From the NCBI RefSeq assembly GCF_000243095.1, contig NZ_AHJE01000055.1, forward strand, positions 1-47,162: a stretch of DNA of 47,162 bases, written 5' to 3'. Below, in pieces: positions 33,971 through 42,284 of the stretch. Each line of letters starts with the position of its first letter. Positions within the stretch are counted from its first letter, which is position 1. The notes beneath the pieces are model-generated. The model was not told the DNA's origin. It searched no databases and was given only the letters and a program-made list of their open reading frames with translations. The position numbers were made by a program, and so were the translations under genes. Origin of the DNA: Cupriavidus basilensis OR16 (GTDB lineage Bacteria; Pseudomonadota; Gammaproteobacteria; Burkholderiales; Burkholderiaceae).

Positions 33971-35206
33971 TTACAGCCCTAGCACCAGCTTGGCGATGAT
34001 GTTGCGCTGGATCTCGTTGGAGCCGGCGTAGATCGATGCCTTGCGGTAGTTGAAGTAGCGCGGCGCCAGCGGCGCGGCGTAGTCGGGGCCCGCCTGCGGG
34101 CCCGTGGCGCGACCCTGCAATTCGCCCCAGCCATCCTGCACGAAGGGCAGCGCGTACGGGCCGGCCGCTTCCACCGCCAGCTCGCTGATGGCCTGGATGG
34201 TCTCGGTGCCCACCAGCTTGAGCATGCTGGATGCGGCGCCGATCGAGGTGCCCGAGCTCACGTTGGAAAACAGCCGCAGCTCGCTCGCCTCCAGCGCGGC
34301 CGCGCGCACGTGCAGCTCGGCCAGCTTGCGGCGAAAACCCGGATCGTCGAGCAAGCGCCCGCCATCCTCGCCGGGCTCCTTTTCCGCGATGCGCGCCACC
34401 TTGGCCAGTTGCTGGCGCAGCATCGGGCCGTAGCTGCCGCCGCGCTCGAACTCAAGCAGGTACTTGGCGTAGGTCCAGCCCAGGCCTTCCTCGCCGATGC
34501 GGTTTTCCGCCGGCACGCGCACATCTTCAAAGAAGACCTGGTTGACTTCCTGCTGGCCCTCGACCGGGCCATCGAGCGTGGGCAGCGATGCCACCGTGAT
34601 GCCGGGCGTGCGCATGTCCACCAGCACGAAGGAGATGCCGTCCTGGCGGCGCGCGTCGCGGCTGGTGCGCACCAGGCAGAACATCCAGTCGGCCCACTGC
34701 GCGTGCGTGGTCCAGATCTTGGAGCCGTTGAGGATGTAGTGTTCGCCGTCCTGGTCCCGGCCGCGCTCGGCGCGCATCTGCAGGGAGGCCAGGTCGGAGC
34801 CGGAGTTGGGTTCGGAGTAGCCCTGGCACCACCAGATGTCAGAGCGCAGGATGGGCGGCAGGAAACGCGCCTTCTGCTCGGGGCTGCCGTATTTCATGAT
34901 CACCGGTGCCACCATCTTCAGGCCCATCGGCGACACGGTCGGGCAGCCGGCGGCGGCGGTCTCGGCCTGGAACAGGTAGCGCTGCGCCGGGGACCAGCCC
35001 GGGCCGCCATACTCCTCGGGCCAGTTCGGCGCGGCCCAGCCACGCTCGAACAGCTTCTTCTGCCAGCGTACCTGGCCCTCCTTGTCGAGATAGCCATTCT
35101 TGGTGCGCGCCATCAGGGCCTTGAGGCCGGGGTCGAAGGCTTCCTTGATCCAGGCACGGACCTCGTCACGGAATTGCAGCTCTTGCGGGGAGAAATCGAG
35201 ATTCAT
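33971..35206 (-). CDS. Acyl-CoA dehydrogenase (large subunit of probable heteromeric pair)
   Basis: 411 aa. MNLDFSPQELQFRDEVRAWIKEAFDP, WPEEYGGPGWSPAQRYLFQAE, GYSEPNSGSDLASLQMRA, KIWTTHAQWADWMFCLVRT, and SIYAGSNEIQRNIIAKLVLGL at the C-terminus mark the FadE type. The medium-chain Glu position is YAGS, so a different base is used. Transcribed immediately after the smaller partner gene, 28 bases apart, as in alpha2beta2 FadE pairs. Cytoplasmic; the substrate may be a bulky or ring-derived acyl-CoA. Frame intact. Confidence 0.94.
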   Translation of the reverse strand: MNLDFSPQELQFRDEVRAWIKEAFDPGLKALMARTKNGYLDKEGQVRWQKKLFERGWAAPNWPEEYGGPGWSPAQRYLFQAETAAAGCPTVSPMGLKMVAPVIMKYGSPEQKARFLPPILRSDIWWCQGYSEPNSGSDLASLQMRAERGRDQDGEHYILNGSKIWTTHAQWADWMFCLVRTSRDARRQDGISFVLVDMRTPGITVASLPTLDGPVEGQQEVNQVFFEDVRVPAENRIGEEGLGWTYAKYLLEFERGGSYGPMLRQQLAKVARIAEKEPGEDGGRLLDDPGFRRKLAELHVRAAALEASELRLFSNVSSGTSIGAASSMLKLVGTETIQAISELAVEAAGPYALPFVQDGWGELQGRATGPQAGPDYAAPLAPRYFNYRKASIYAGSNEIQRNIIAKLVLGL

Positions 35207-35234
35207 CGATGGGCCTCGGGATATTCGTCAGGGC

Positions 35235-36380
35235 TCAGGCGGCAACCGGATACAGCAGGTCGGCGTAGCGGCGCAGGTGGTGTTCGGCGGAGCCAAACTG
35301 CAGGTCGATCGCGGTGACGCGCTTGAAGTAATGGCCAACCGCCAGCTCCTGCGTCACGCCCATGCCGCCGTGGATCTGCACCGCGGCCTGGCCGACGAAC
35401 TTGCCGGCCTGCCCGGCCTGCGCCTTGGCGGCACTTGCGGCCAGCGCGCGCTGCACAGGCTCGGCGCTGGCCTGCATGGCGGCGACTTGCGTCAGCGCCA
35501 CGGTTTGCTCCAGTTGCACATACATGTCGGCCATGCGGTGCTGCAGCACCTGGAAGGTGGCAATCGGTACGCCAAACTGCTTGCGCTGGCGTGCGTAGTC
35601 GACCGTGTCGCCGAGCATCCGGCTCATGGCGCCGCCGGCTTCGGCGCACAGCGCTACCGCGGCCTCGTCGCTCAGGCGCTCGACCAGCGCCAGCGCCTCG
35701 CCTTCGGGGCCCAGCAAGCCGCCATGCGGCACGAAGACGTTGTCCAGGTGTATGTCGGCGGCCCGGGAGCCATCCACGGTGGGGTATTCCTGCAGCGTCA
35801 CGCCGGGCGCGTTGCGCTCGATCCAGAACAGGCTGATGCCGTCCCGGTCACGCCGGCTGCCGCTGGTGCGCGCGCTCACCACCAGGTGCGTGGCCCACGG
35901 CGCGGCCACCGCCACGGCCTTGTGGCCGCTAAGGCGCCAGCCGCCTTGCGCGTGGGTGGCGCTGGTTTGTACATCATGCAGGCAGTAACGGCTGCGCGGC
36001 TCGGCGTGCGCCCAGGCCACGGTGACCTCGCCGCCGATGATGGCGGGCAACCAGCTGGCGGCCAGCGTCTCGCTGCCATGCAGCAAGGCGCCGCCGCCGA
36101 GCACCACGGTGGACAGGTAGGGCTCGACCACCAGGTGGCGGCCGAACTGCTCCATCACGATCGTGTGGTCGACGGCATTGCCGCCGAGCCCGCCGAACCG
36201 TTCCGGGAACGCGGCGCCCAGCAGGCCCAGCTCCTGCGCCAGGGCTTTCCAGCAGGAAGCCCGCCAGCCAGCGGGCGAGCGGATCGCCGCCTGGCGGGCC
36301 TCGAAGCTGTAATGGTCGGCCAGGTAGCGCGCGAGCGTGTCGCGCAACATCGATTGTTCTTCGCTGAATTGGAAATCCAC
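35235..36380 (-). CDS. Acyl-CoA dehydrogenase (small subunit of probable heteromeric pair)
   Basis: 381 aa. GTG 36380 was chosen because it starts VDFQFSEEQSMLRDTLARYLADHY, the family N-terminus, behind AAGGAACC; the longer ATG reading adds only MPQQPRQGTT. Blocks FGGLGGNAVDHTIVMEQFGRHLVVEPY, DYARQRKQFGVPIATFQVLQHRMADMYVQ and IHGGMGVTQELAVGHYFKRVTAID are normal. FGSAEHHLRRYA replaces YEGT, while ALCAEAGGAMSRML offers a helix-G Glu as possible base. First gene of the minus-strand pair, divergent from the ligase at 36676. Confidence 0.92.
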   Translation of the reverse strand: MDFQFSEEQSMLRDTLARYLADHYSFEARQAAIRSPAGWRASCWKALAQELGLLGAAFPERFGGLGGNAVDHTIVMEQFGRHLVVEPYLSTVVLGGGALLHGSETLAASWLPAIIGGEVTVAWAHAEPRSRYCLHDVQTSATHAQGGWRLSGHKAVAVAAPWATHLVVSARTSGSRRDRDGISLFWIERNAPGVTLQEYPTVDGSRAADIHLDNVFVPHGGLLGPEGEALALVERLSDEAAVALCAEAGGAMSRMLGDTVDYARQRKQFGVPIATFQVLQHRMADMYVQLEQTVALTQVAAMQASAEPVQRALAASAAKAQAGQAGKFVGQAAVQIHGGMGVTQELAVGHYFKRVTAIDLQFGSAEHHLRRYADLLYPVAA

Positions 36381-36439
36381 GGTGGTTCCTTGGCGCGGTT
36401 GCTGGGGCACTTGCCATTATGCGAAGAGGCCGCCGGGTC

Positions 36440-36546
36440 GCATCGTCGGATGCGACGAATCGCCTTGGCGCGAGGCGCGCCGCACGCGCGCCGGCACGGG
36501 CGTTTGCGGCGCCGCACCAAGGCGCGTTCGTCGCTTCGGACGATGC
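36440..36546. repeat. REP-like imperfect inverted repeat between divergent genes
   Basis: The 29-base left arm (36440-36468, starting GCATCGTCGGATGCGACGAA) pairs with the 30-base right arm (36517-36546, ending TCGCTTCGGACGATGC) with few mismatches and one bulge, separated by about 48 bases of very GC-rich sequence. An arm-like sequence recurs at 29821-29842. The form resembles a bacterial REP/BIME or small MITE unit. It occupies most of the 295-base gap between the dehydrogenase pair and the ligase. Confidence 0.75.
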
Positions 36547-36631
36547 TCATCCGGCGTGCCTGTCCCGACAATGTGCGCACGCAATGCCATCCCAGTTCCA
36601 AGCCACCTAGTCATCCAGTCACCCGGCCACC

Positions 36632-36649
36632 CAGTTCGGCCAGTTCGGC
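36632..36649. repeat. 9-bp tandem repeat (CAGTTCGGC), two copies
   Basis: Two perfect copies just upstream of the acyl-CoA ligase start, before its ribosome site (AGGAGGGT). Confidence 0.9.
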
Positions 36650-36675
36650 CACACCCACTTCCAGGAGGGTCAGTC

Positions 36676-38220
36676 ATGCACCCGCATGTTCATGCGCAGC
36701 GCACCCCGGACAAGCCGGCCATCATCATGGCCGGTGGCGCCGTCATCACTTACCGCGAGCTTGACGAGCGCTCCAAGCAGGTGGCGCGGCTGTTCCGCGA
36801 CCACGGGCTGCAGCCGGGCGACCGGGTGGCCTTCCTGCTGGAGAACCACCCGCGCCTGTTCGAGCTGTGCTGGGGCGCGCAGCGCTCGGGGCTGATCTAC
36901 GTCTGCATCAGCACGCGCCTGAACGTGGAGGACGCGGCGCATATCGTGGCCGACAGCGGCGCCAGGATGCTGGTCACCTCGCACGCGCAGGCGACGGTGG
37001 CGCAGGGGCTGGCGGCCAAGGCGCCAGGCCTGGGCGCACGCCTGATGATGGACGGCATCGTGCCGGGCTTTGCCGCCTATGAGACGGCGCTGGCCCAGTA
37101 CCCCGGGTGGCGCATCGAGGACGAATGCGCGGGCACCGACATGCTGTACTCCTCTGGCACCACGGGCCGCCCCAAGGGCGTCTTCACGCCGCCGGCCAAC
37201 CAGCGGATCGATGTGCCTGGTTCGCTGGTGCTGATGTGCCAGTCGCTTTACCAGTTCGGCCCGGACACGCGCTACCTCTCACCCGCGCCGCTCTATCACG
37301 CGGCGCCGCTGCGCTACAACATGGCCGTGCAGCAACTCGGCGGCACCTCGGTGGTGATGGAGCATTTCGACGCGGAAGCATTCCTGCGCTTGCTGGCAAA
37401 GTACCGCATCACGCATACCCAGGTCGTGCCCACCATGTTCTCGCGCATGCTCAAGCTGCCCGAGGCGGTGCGCCAGCGCCACGACGTGTCCTCGCTGCGC
37501 TTTGCCGTGCATGCCGCCGCGCCCTGCCCGGTGTCGGTCAAGGAGCAGATGATCGATTGGTGGGGGCCGATCATCTGGGAGTACTACGCCGGCACCGAGG
37601 GCAACGGTTCCACCGCGGTCGGCTCCGCCGACTGGCTCAGCCACAAGGGCACGGTGGGCCGCGCGTCGGTCGGCGAGTTGCGCATCTGCGACGACAGCGG
37701 CGCCGTGCTGCCGCCGGGCGAACCCGGCACCATCTACTTTGCCGAAGGGCGCAGCTTCGTCTACCACAACGACCCCGACAAGACCGCGCAGTCGCGCCAC
37801 CCCGTGCACGCCGGCTGGACCACGCTGGGCGATGTCGGCTACGTGGACGAGGAAGGCTATCTCTACCTGACCGACCGCAAGGCCAACATGATCATCTCGG
37901 GTGGGGTCAACATCTATCCGCAGGAGGCCGAGAACCTGCTGATGACCCATCCCAAGGTCATGGACGTGGCGGTGATCGGCGTGCCCAACGAGGACTTTGG
38001 CGAGGAGGTCAAAGCGGTGGTGCAGCCACTCGACATGGCGCATGCCAGCCCGGCCCTGGCCGACGAGCTGCTCGCCTTTTGCCGCACGCACCTCTCGGCC
38101 ATCAAGTGCCCGCGCTCGGTGGATTTTGCCGACGAACTGCCGAGGCTGCCCACCGGCAAGCTGCTCAAGCGGCTGCTGCGCGAGCGCTACTGGGCGGGAC
38201 GGGAGAACAAGCTCGTCTAG
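36676..38220 (+). CDS. AMP-forming acyl-CoA ligase (FadD-type)
   Basis: 514 aa. ATG 36676 follows AGGAGGGTCAG and opens MHPHVHAQRTPDKPAIIMAGG, a family-like beginning. LYSSGTTGRPKGVFTPP is the P-loop, YYAGTEGNGST the TE-type motif, and LGDVGYVDEEGYLYLTDRKANMIISGGVNIYPQEAEN the hinge; RLPTGKLLKRLL holds the catalytic lysine. All motifs are present and it should be active. It faces the dehydrogenase pair and presumably feeds them. The substrate is not fixed by sequence. The longer upstream reading crosses the REP-like element and was rejected. Confidence 0.95.
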   Translation: MHPHVHAQRTPDKPAIIMAGGAVITYRELDERSKQVARLFRDHGLQPGDRVAFLLENHPRLFELCWGAQRSGLIYVCISTRLNVEDAAHIVADSGARMLVTSHAQATVAQGLAAKAPGLGARLMMDGIVPGFAAYETALAQYPGWRIEDECAGTDMLYSSGTTGRPKGVFTPPANQRIDVPGSLVLMCQSLYQFGPDTRYLSPAPLYHAAPLRYNMAVQQLGGTSVVMEHFDAEAFLRLLAKYRITHTQVVPTMFSRMLKLPEAVRQRHDVSSLRFAVHAAAPCPVSVKEQMIDWWGPIIWEYYAGTEGNGSTAVGSADWLSHKGTVGRASVGELRICDDSGAVLPPGEPGTIYFAEGRSFVYHNDPDKTAQSRHPVHAGWTTLGDVGYVDEEGYLYLTDRKANMIISGGVNIYPQEAENLLMTHPKVMDVAVIGVPNEDFGEEVKAVVQPLDMAHASPALADELLAFCRTHLSAIKCPRSVDFADELPRLPTGKLLKRLLRERYWAGRENKLV

Positions 38221-38224
38221 GCAG

Positions 38225-38258
38225 CGCCACCCGGCACGCATGGGCGCGCCGGGTGGCG
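38225..38258 (+). terminator. Strong hairpin after the ligase gene
   Basis: CGCCACCCGGC (38225-38235) and GCCGGGTGGCG (38248-38258) form a perfect 11-bp stem with a 12-base loop, starting 4 bases after the ligase stop. GCGGGCGGGTGTTTA follows. Probable terminator. Confidence 0.65.
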
Positions 38259-38392
38259 GGCGGGTGTTTACGCCATAATCAGCCGTTCGATCCCTGGCGC
38301 ATGTGGCGCCAGCAGCCGGCAACCATAAGCCGGTGCCGATCGCGTGGCATCCACCGCTCGTGGGTGCCGCCGCCAACAGGAAGACACGGCGA

Positions 38393-41155
38393 ATGGCAAC
38401 AATCGAGGAGACCAGCGCGGGCCATCGGGGCGCCGCCCGCGCCGCCACGCTGGTGGCGAAGCTGCGCCCGCCCATGCTGACCCCGTTCCAGGTGGAGCGC
38501 CGCGCCATTTGCGACGCGGTGTGCGCGGCCGGCTTCGTCAAGCTGGTGCTGGTGCGCGCGCCGGCCGGGTTCGGCAAGACCACCGCCATGCTGCAATGCC
38601 GGGCACGGCTGGACGCCGAGGGCGTGGCCACCGCCTGGCTCACGCTGGACCGCGCGGACAACGACGCCACGCGCTTCCTGGGCTCGCTCGAAGCCGCCTT
38701 CGCGCTGGTGCTGCGCAAGGGCGGCGCGCCGCTCGCCGTGGCCCAGCCGGCGCCGCAGTCGGTGGGCGAGCACGCGCTCGCGCTGATCGACCGCATGGCG
38801 GCCCACGACCGCCCCTTCACGTTGTTCCTGGATGACTTCGAAGCCTTGCAGAACTCCGCCGTGGCCGGCCTGGTCTGGCAGGTGGTGGAGCAACTGCCAC
38901 CCGGCGCCCGCCTGGTGCTGGGCACCCGCTGGGTGCCGGAGTCCGGGCTGGCGCGGCTGCGCGCGCGTGGCGAGCTGCTGGAGATCGAACCGGCCCAGCT
39001 GCGCTTTACCGCCGACGAGACCGATTCCTTCCTGCGCCGCGCACGCGGCCTGGCGCTGCAGCCCGCTGCCATCTCCGCGCTGCACCGGCGTACCGAAGGC
39101 TGGGCCACCGCGTTGTGGCTGGCGTCGGTGGCGCTGGAGCGGCGCGGCCAGCCGGACGCGTTCATCGCCGGCTTTTCCGGCTCGAACGCCGCGATTGCCG
39201 ATTACCTGGTGGAGGATGTCTACCTGCACCTGCCCGATGCGGTGCGTGCTTTCCTGTTGCGTACTTCCATCCTCGACCAGCTCAGCGGGCCACTGTGCGA
39301 TGCCGTCTGCGGCACTGCCGACAGCGAGGAGATCCTGGCCTGGCTGGAGCGGGCCAACCTGTTCCTGATGCCGCTGGACGGCGAACGCCACGGCGGCGCC
39401 GAGCCGCCCGCTCAGCCCAATGCGCGCTGGTACCGCTATCACAGCCTGTTCTCCAGCTTCCTGCGCGTGCAGTTGCAGCAGGCCATGCCGGACGAAGTGC
39501 CGGCCCTGCAGATGGCCGCCTCGCGCTGGTACGAACAGCAGGGCCGGCCGGTGCCGGCCATCGAGCATGCGCTGGCGGCCGGGGCGGTGGCTCACGCGCT
39601 CCCGCTGCTGGCGGGCTCGGTGGACGAGTTGCTGGCGCAGGGCCGCATGCGCCTGCTGACACGCTGGCTGGACGCCGTGCCGGCCGACGCGCTGGCGGCG
39701 TGGCCCAAGCTGCAGATCGCCCATGTCTGGGCCTTGTCGTTTACGCGCGGACCGGCCGACGCCATCGCGCTGCTGCAGACCATCCCGCTGGCCGGCGCCG
39801 AGGGCGACCTGCTGGCCCACGTGCGCGCGCTGCGCCATATGCTGCTGAACATGATGGACCGCTTCGACGAGGCACGCGCCTACAGCCGCGACGATCCCCT
39901 GCCGCTGCCCATGGGCTACCCGTTCCCGGATTCCATCCTGGCCACCTCGATGGCGCGCATGGCCGCGGTGACCGGCGACTACCGCGAGGCGCGGCGGCTG
40001 CTGGGCGTGGCCCGCCAGGTGGTGCGCGGTTCCGACAGCAATTTCAACAAGATTTTCTCGGAATCGGTGGAGGGGCTGATCGACCTGCGCCAGGGGCGCC
40101 TGCAGCAAGCGCTGGCGCGTTTCCGCATTGCCGCCAGCACCATGCTGCCGAACCGCTACGGTCCCACCAACGGCAACGCCATGGCCGGCATCCTGCTGGC
40201 CGATGCGCTCTACGAGATCAACGAGCGCGAGCGCGCGGAGCGCCTGCTCAATGTGTACGTACCGCTGGCGCGCGACCTCGGCCTGCCCGACCAGATCATC
40301 ACCGGCCATGCCGTGCTGGCCCGTATCGCCTGCGATCGCGGCGACGTGGACGGCGCGCACGAATGGCTGGCCGCGCTCGAGCACCTCGGCCATCATCGCG
40401 GCCTGCCGCGGCTGGTGCTGGGCGCCATGCTGGAGCGCGCCCGCCTGGCCCTGCTGCAGGGCAACCAGCACGCGGCCGAAGAGGCGCTGCTGCATGCCGC
40501 GGACCCGGCATTGTGGCGGGCGCGGCCCGGCGTCAGCGCCGTCAGTTCCTTTGCCAACGACCTGGAAGACGTGCCCATGGGGCGGCTGCGCCTGGCACTG
40601 TTCACCGAGCCCTCGGCCGCCACGCGCGAGGCGATCGAGAAAGAACTCGCCGCTGCCGAGCGGGCGCAACTGATGCGGCGCGCGCTCAAGCTGCGCATCC
40701 TGCTGGCGCTGGCCTGCCAGCGCAGCGGCGATGCCGCGCGGGCGCTGCTGACCATGGGCGAGGCACTGCGCTTCGGCGCCGCGGAAGGCTTTATCCGCAT
40801 CTTCGCCGACGAAAGCGCGGACGTCCGGCGGCTGGTGGGCGAGGCCTGCGTGCGCCAGGGCGGCGCGCTGCCCGCGGGCTACGTCGAGCGGTTGCTGCAG
40901 GCGTGCGGCGGCGCCCCGGAGCCGGCCGACCCCGCCGCCATGCAGGCTCGCCACGGCTTGCTGGAGCCGCTCACGCCCAAGGAGCAGAAGGTGCTGCAAC
41001 TGCTGGCCGAGGGCTTCTCCAATGTGGCAATGGCCGACCGGCTCTTTGTCTCCGAGACCACGGTGCGCACCCACCTGCGCAATATCAGCGCCAAGCTGCG
41101 CGCCAGCAACCGTACCCAGGCGGTCGCCATCGCACGGCAGCTGGGTTTGCTGTAG
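38393..41155 (+). CDS. MalT/LAL-type LuxR-family regulator with N-terminal ATPase domain
   Basis: 920 aa, the usual size for large ATP-binding LuxR regulators. Order: N-terminal LVAKLRPPMLTPFQVERRAI; Walker A RAPAGFGKTTAML near residue 58; Walker B-like FTLFLDDFEAL near 143; winged-helix and TPR-like regions (ARWYRYHSLFSSFLRVQLQQ then repeated helices); and a C-terminal HTH, LTPKEQKVLQLLAEGFSNVAMADRLFVSETTVRTHLRNISAKLRASNRTQAVAIARQLGLL. ATG 38393 was chosen over 38303, as the extra N-terminus has no family match. It ends 6 bases from the converging Ldh2-family gene. Its signal and targets are unknown; fatty-acid or amino-acid catabolism nearby are candidates. Confidence 0.94.
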   Translation: MATIEETSAGHRGAARAATLVAKLRPPMLTPFQVERRAICDAVCAAGFVKLVLVRAPAGFGKTTAMLQCRARLDAEGVATAWLTLDRADNDATRFLGSLEAAFALVLRKGGAPLAVAQPAPQSVGEHALALIDRMAAHDRPFTLFLDDFEALQNSAVAGLVWQVVEQLPPGARLVLGTRWVPESGLARLRARGELLEIEPAQLRFTADETDSFLRRARGLALQPAAISALHRRTEGWATALWLASVALERRGQPDAFIAGFSGSNAAIADYLVEDVYLHLPDAVRAFLLRTSILDQLSGPLCDAVCGTADSEEILAWLERANLFLMPLDGERHGGAEPPAQPNARWYRYHSLFSSFLRVQLQQAMPDEVPALQMAASRWYEQQGRPVPAIEHALAAGAVAHALPLLAGSVDELLAQGRMRLLTRWLDAVPADALAAWPKLQIAHVWALSFTRGPADAIALLQTIPLAGAEGDLLAHVRALRHMLLNMMDRFDEARAYSRDDPLPLPMGYPFPDSILATSMARMAAVTGDYREARRLLGVARQVVRGSDSNFNKIFSESVEGLIDLRQGRLQQALARFRIAASTMLPNRYGPTNGNAMAGILLADALYEINERERAERLLNVYVPLARDLGLPDQIITGHAVLARIACDRGDVDGAHEWLAALEHLGHHRGLPRLVLGAMLERARLALLQGNQHAAEEALLHAADPALWRARPGVSAVSSFANDLEDVPMGRLRLALFTEPSAATREAIEKELAAAERAQLMRRALKLRILLALACQRSGDAARALLTMGEALRFGAAEGFIRIFADESADVRRLVGEACVRQGGALPAGYVERLLQACGGAPEPADPAAMQARHGLLEPLTPKEQKVLQLLAEGFSNVAMADRLFVSETTVRTHLRNISAKLRASNRTQAVAIARQLGLL

Positions 41156-41161
41156 CGTTCC

Positions 41162-42232
41162 TCAGGCTGCGCTGCCGGCAAGCAGGGCCATGACGTCGTC
41201 ATACAGCGCGCGCGGGATGAGCACGCCATGGCGCAGGCTGGCTTCGCGTGCCTGATAGCGCCGCTGCGAAGGCAGCCGCGCCCCTTGTCCGAGCATCGCC
41301 TCGAACAGGCTTTCCGCCCGCGCCCGCTCCGCCTCGCACTGCGCGCCGAGAAAGCGCGCGGGATCGATGGCGATGATCAGCTCGCCCCCCATCGGCGACG
41401 ACTTCGTGCCGGCATCGTAGGCCAGCGAATCCATGCTGGTCATGTCGGCGATCAGCGGGCCGGCGAGCAGTTCGACCATGGCGGCAAGGGCCGCGCCCTT
41501 GTGGCCGCCGAAGCTCAGCATGGCGCCGTGGTCCAGCACGGTGGCCGCATCGGTACAGGATTTCCCGGCGGCATCGATGCCCCAGCCCTCCGGGATCGGC
41601 TTGCCCGCGCGGCGATGCAGTTCGATCTCGCCACGCGCCACCGCACTGGTGGCGAAGTCGAAGATGAACGCGGGCTGGCCGGCGCGCGGCCAGCCGAAGG
41701 CCAGCGGATTGGTGCCAAACAGCGGCTTGCTGCCGCCCGCGGGCGTGACCCAGGCATGGCTGGGCGTGCAGGCCAGGGCGACCAGGCCGGCATCGGTCAG
41801 CGGTTCGATGTCCGCCCACAAGGCGGAGAAATGCACGCAGCGGTTGATGCCCAGCGCCGCGATGCCCTGCGAGCGCGCCTTGCCGATCAGGTATGGCAAC
41901 GCCGTCTTGTAGGCCACTTGCGAGAAGCCGCGCATGGCATCGACCCGCAGCAGCCCCGGCGCCGTGTCGTGCAGCTTGGGCAGGGCATCCGGCGACACCT
42001 TGCCGGCCTTGAGCGTGGCGATGCAGCCGAGCAGCCGGTAGAGGCCATGGGAGGCGCAGCCGTCGCGCTCACCGGCCACCAGGGTATCGGCCACGGCCTC
42101 GACATGCGGATCGCTGAAGCCGTGATGCCGCAGCACGGCGGTGGCCAGCGCGCGGACTTCGCGCAGGGAGAGGCGCTCGGTGGCGGCGCTGCGCGCCTGC
42201 CGGTGCTGCCGTGGGGCGATGGGATCGTTCAT
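41162..42232 (-). CDS. Ldh2/MDH2-family NAD(P)-dependent oxidoreductase (possible delta1-pyrroline-2-carboxylate reductase)
   Basis: 356 aa, complete malate/L-lactate dehydrogenase family: LSLREVRALATAVLRHHGFSD, GERDGCASHGLYRLLGCI (catalytic His in SHG), GINRCVHFSALWADIEPL, PAGGSKPLFGTNPLAFGWPR, FSFGGHKGAALAAMVELLAG and MGGELIIAIDP. The family includes true malate dehydrogenases and cyclic imino acid reductases. The presence here with a DapA-family enzyme, an APC permease, an AraC regulator and a BFD-type FAD oxidoreductase is the gene set known for hydroxyproline catabolism (the lhp/hyp genes of Pseudomonas), where this member acts on pyrroline-2-carboxylate. ATG 42232 was preferred to 42295, which would overlap the permease. 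Confidence 0.9.
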   Translation of the reverse strand: MNDPIAPRQHRQARSAATERLSLREVRALATAVLRHHGFSDPHVEAVADTLVAGERDGCASHGLYRLLGCIATLKAGKVSPDALPKLHDTAPGLLRVDAMRGFSQVAYKTALPYLIGKARSQGIAALGINRCVHFSALWADIEPLTDAGLVALACTPSHAWVTPAGGSKPLFGTNPLAFGWPRAGQPAFIFDFATSAVARGEIELHRRAGKPIPEGWGIDAAGKSCTDAATVLDHGAMLSFGGHKGAALAAMVELLAGPLIADMTSMDSLAYDAGTKSSPMGGELIIAIDPARFLGAQCEAERARAESLFEAMLGQGARLPSQRRYQAREASLRHGVLIPRALYDDVMALLAGSAA

Positions 42233-42284
42233 CGGGGCTCCGGGTTGGGGTGGAGGCTGGAGGCTGAGGTTGACGAGGCAATCG

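Noticed and set aside
37279..39165. A 628-codon minus-strand frame across ligase and regulator
   Set aside because: Spans two real plus-strand genes and a probable terminator; Ser/Arg/Ala-rich shadow reading.
38279..41074. A 930-codon open frame on the minus strand
   Set aside because: It is antisense to the MalT/LAL regulator, whose Walker and LuxR motifs are clear; low-complexity Gln/His/Arg composition with no domain.
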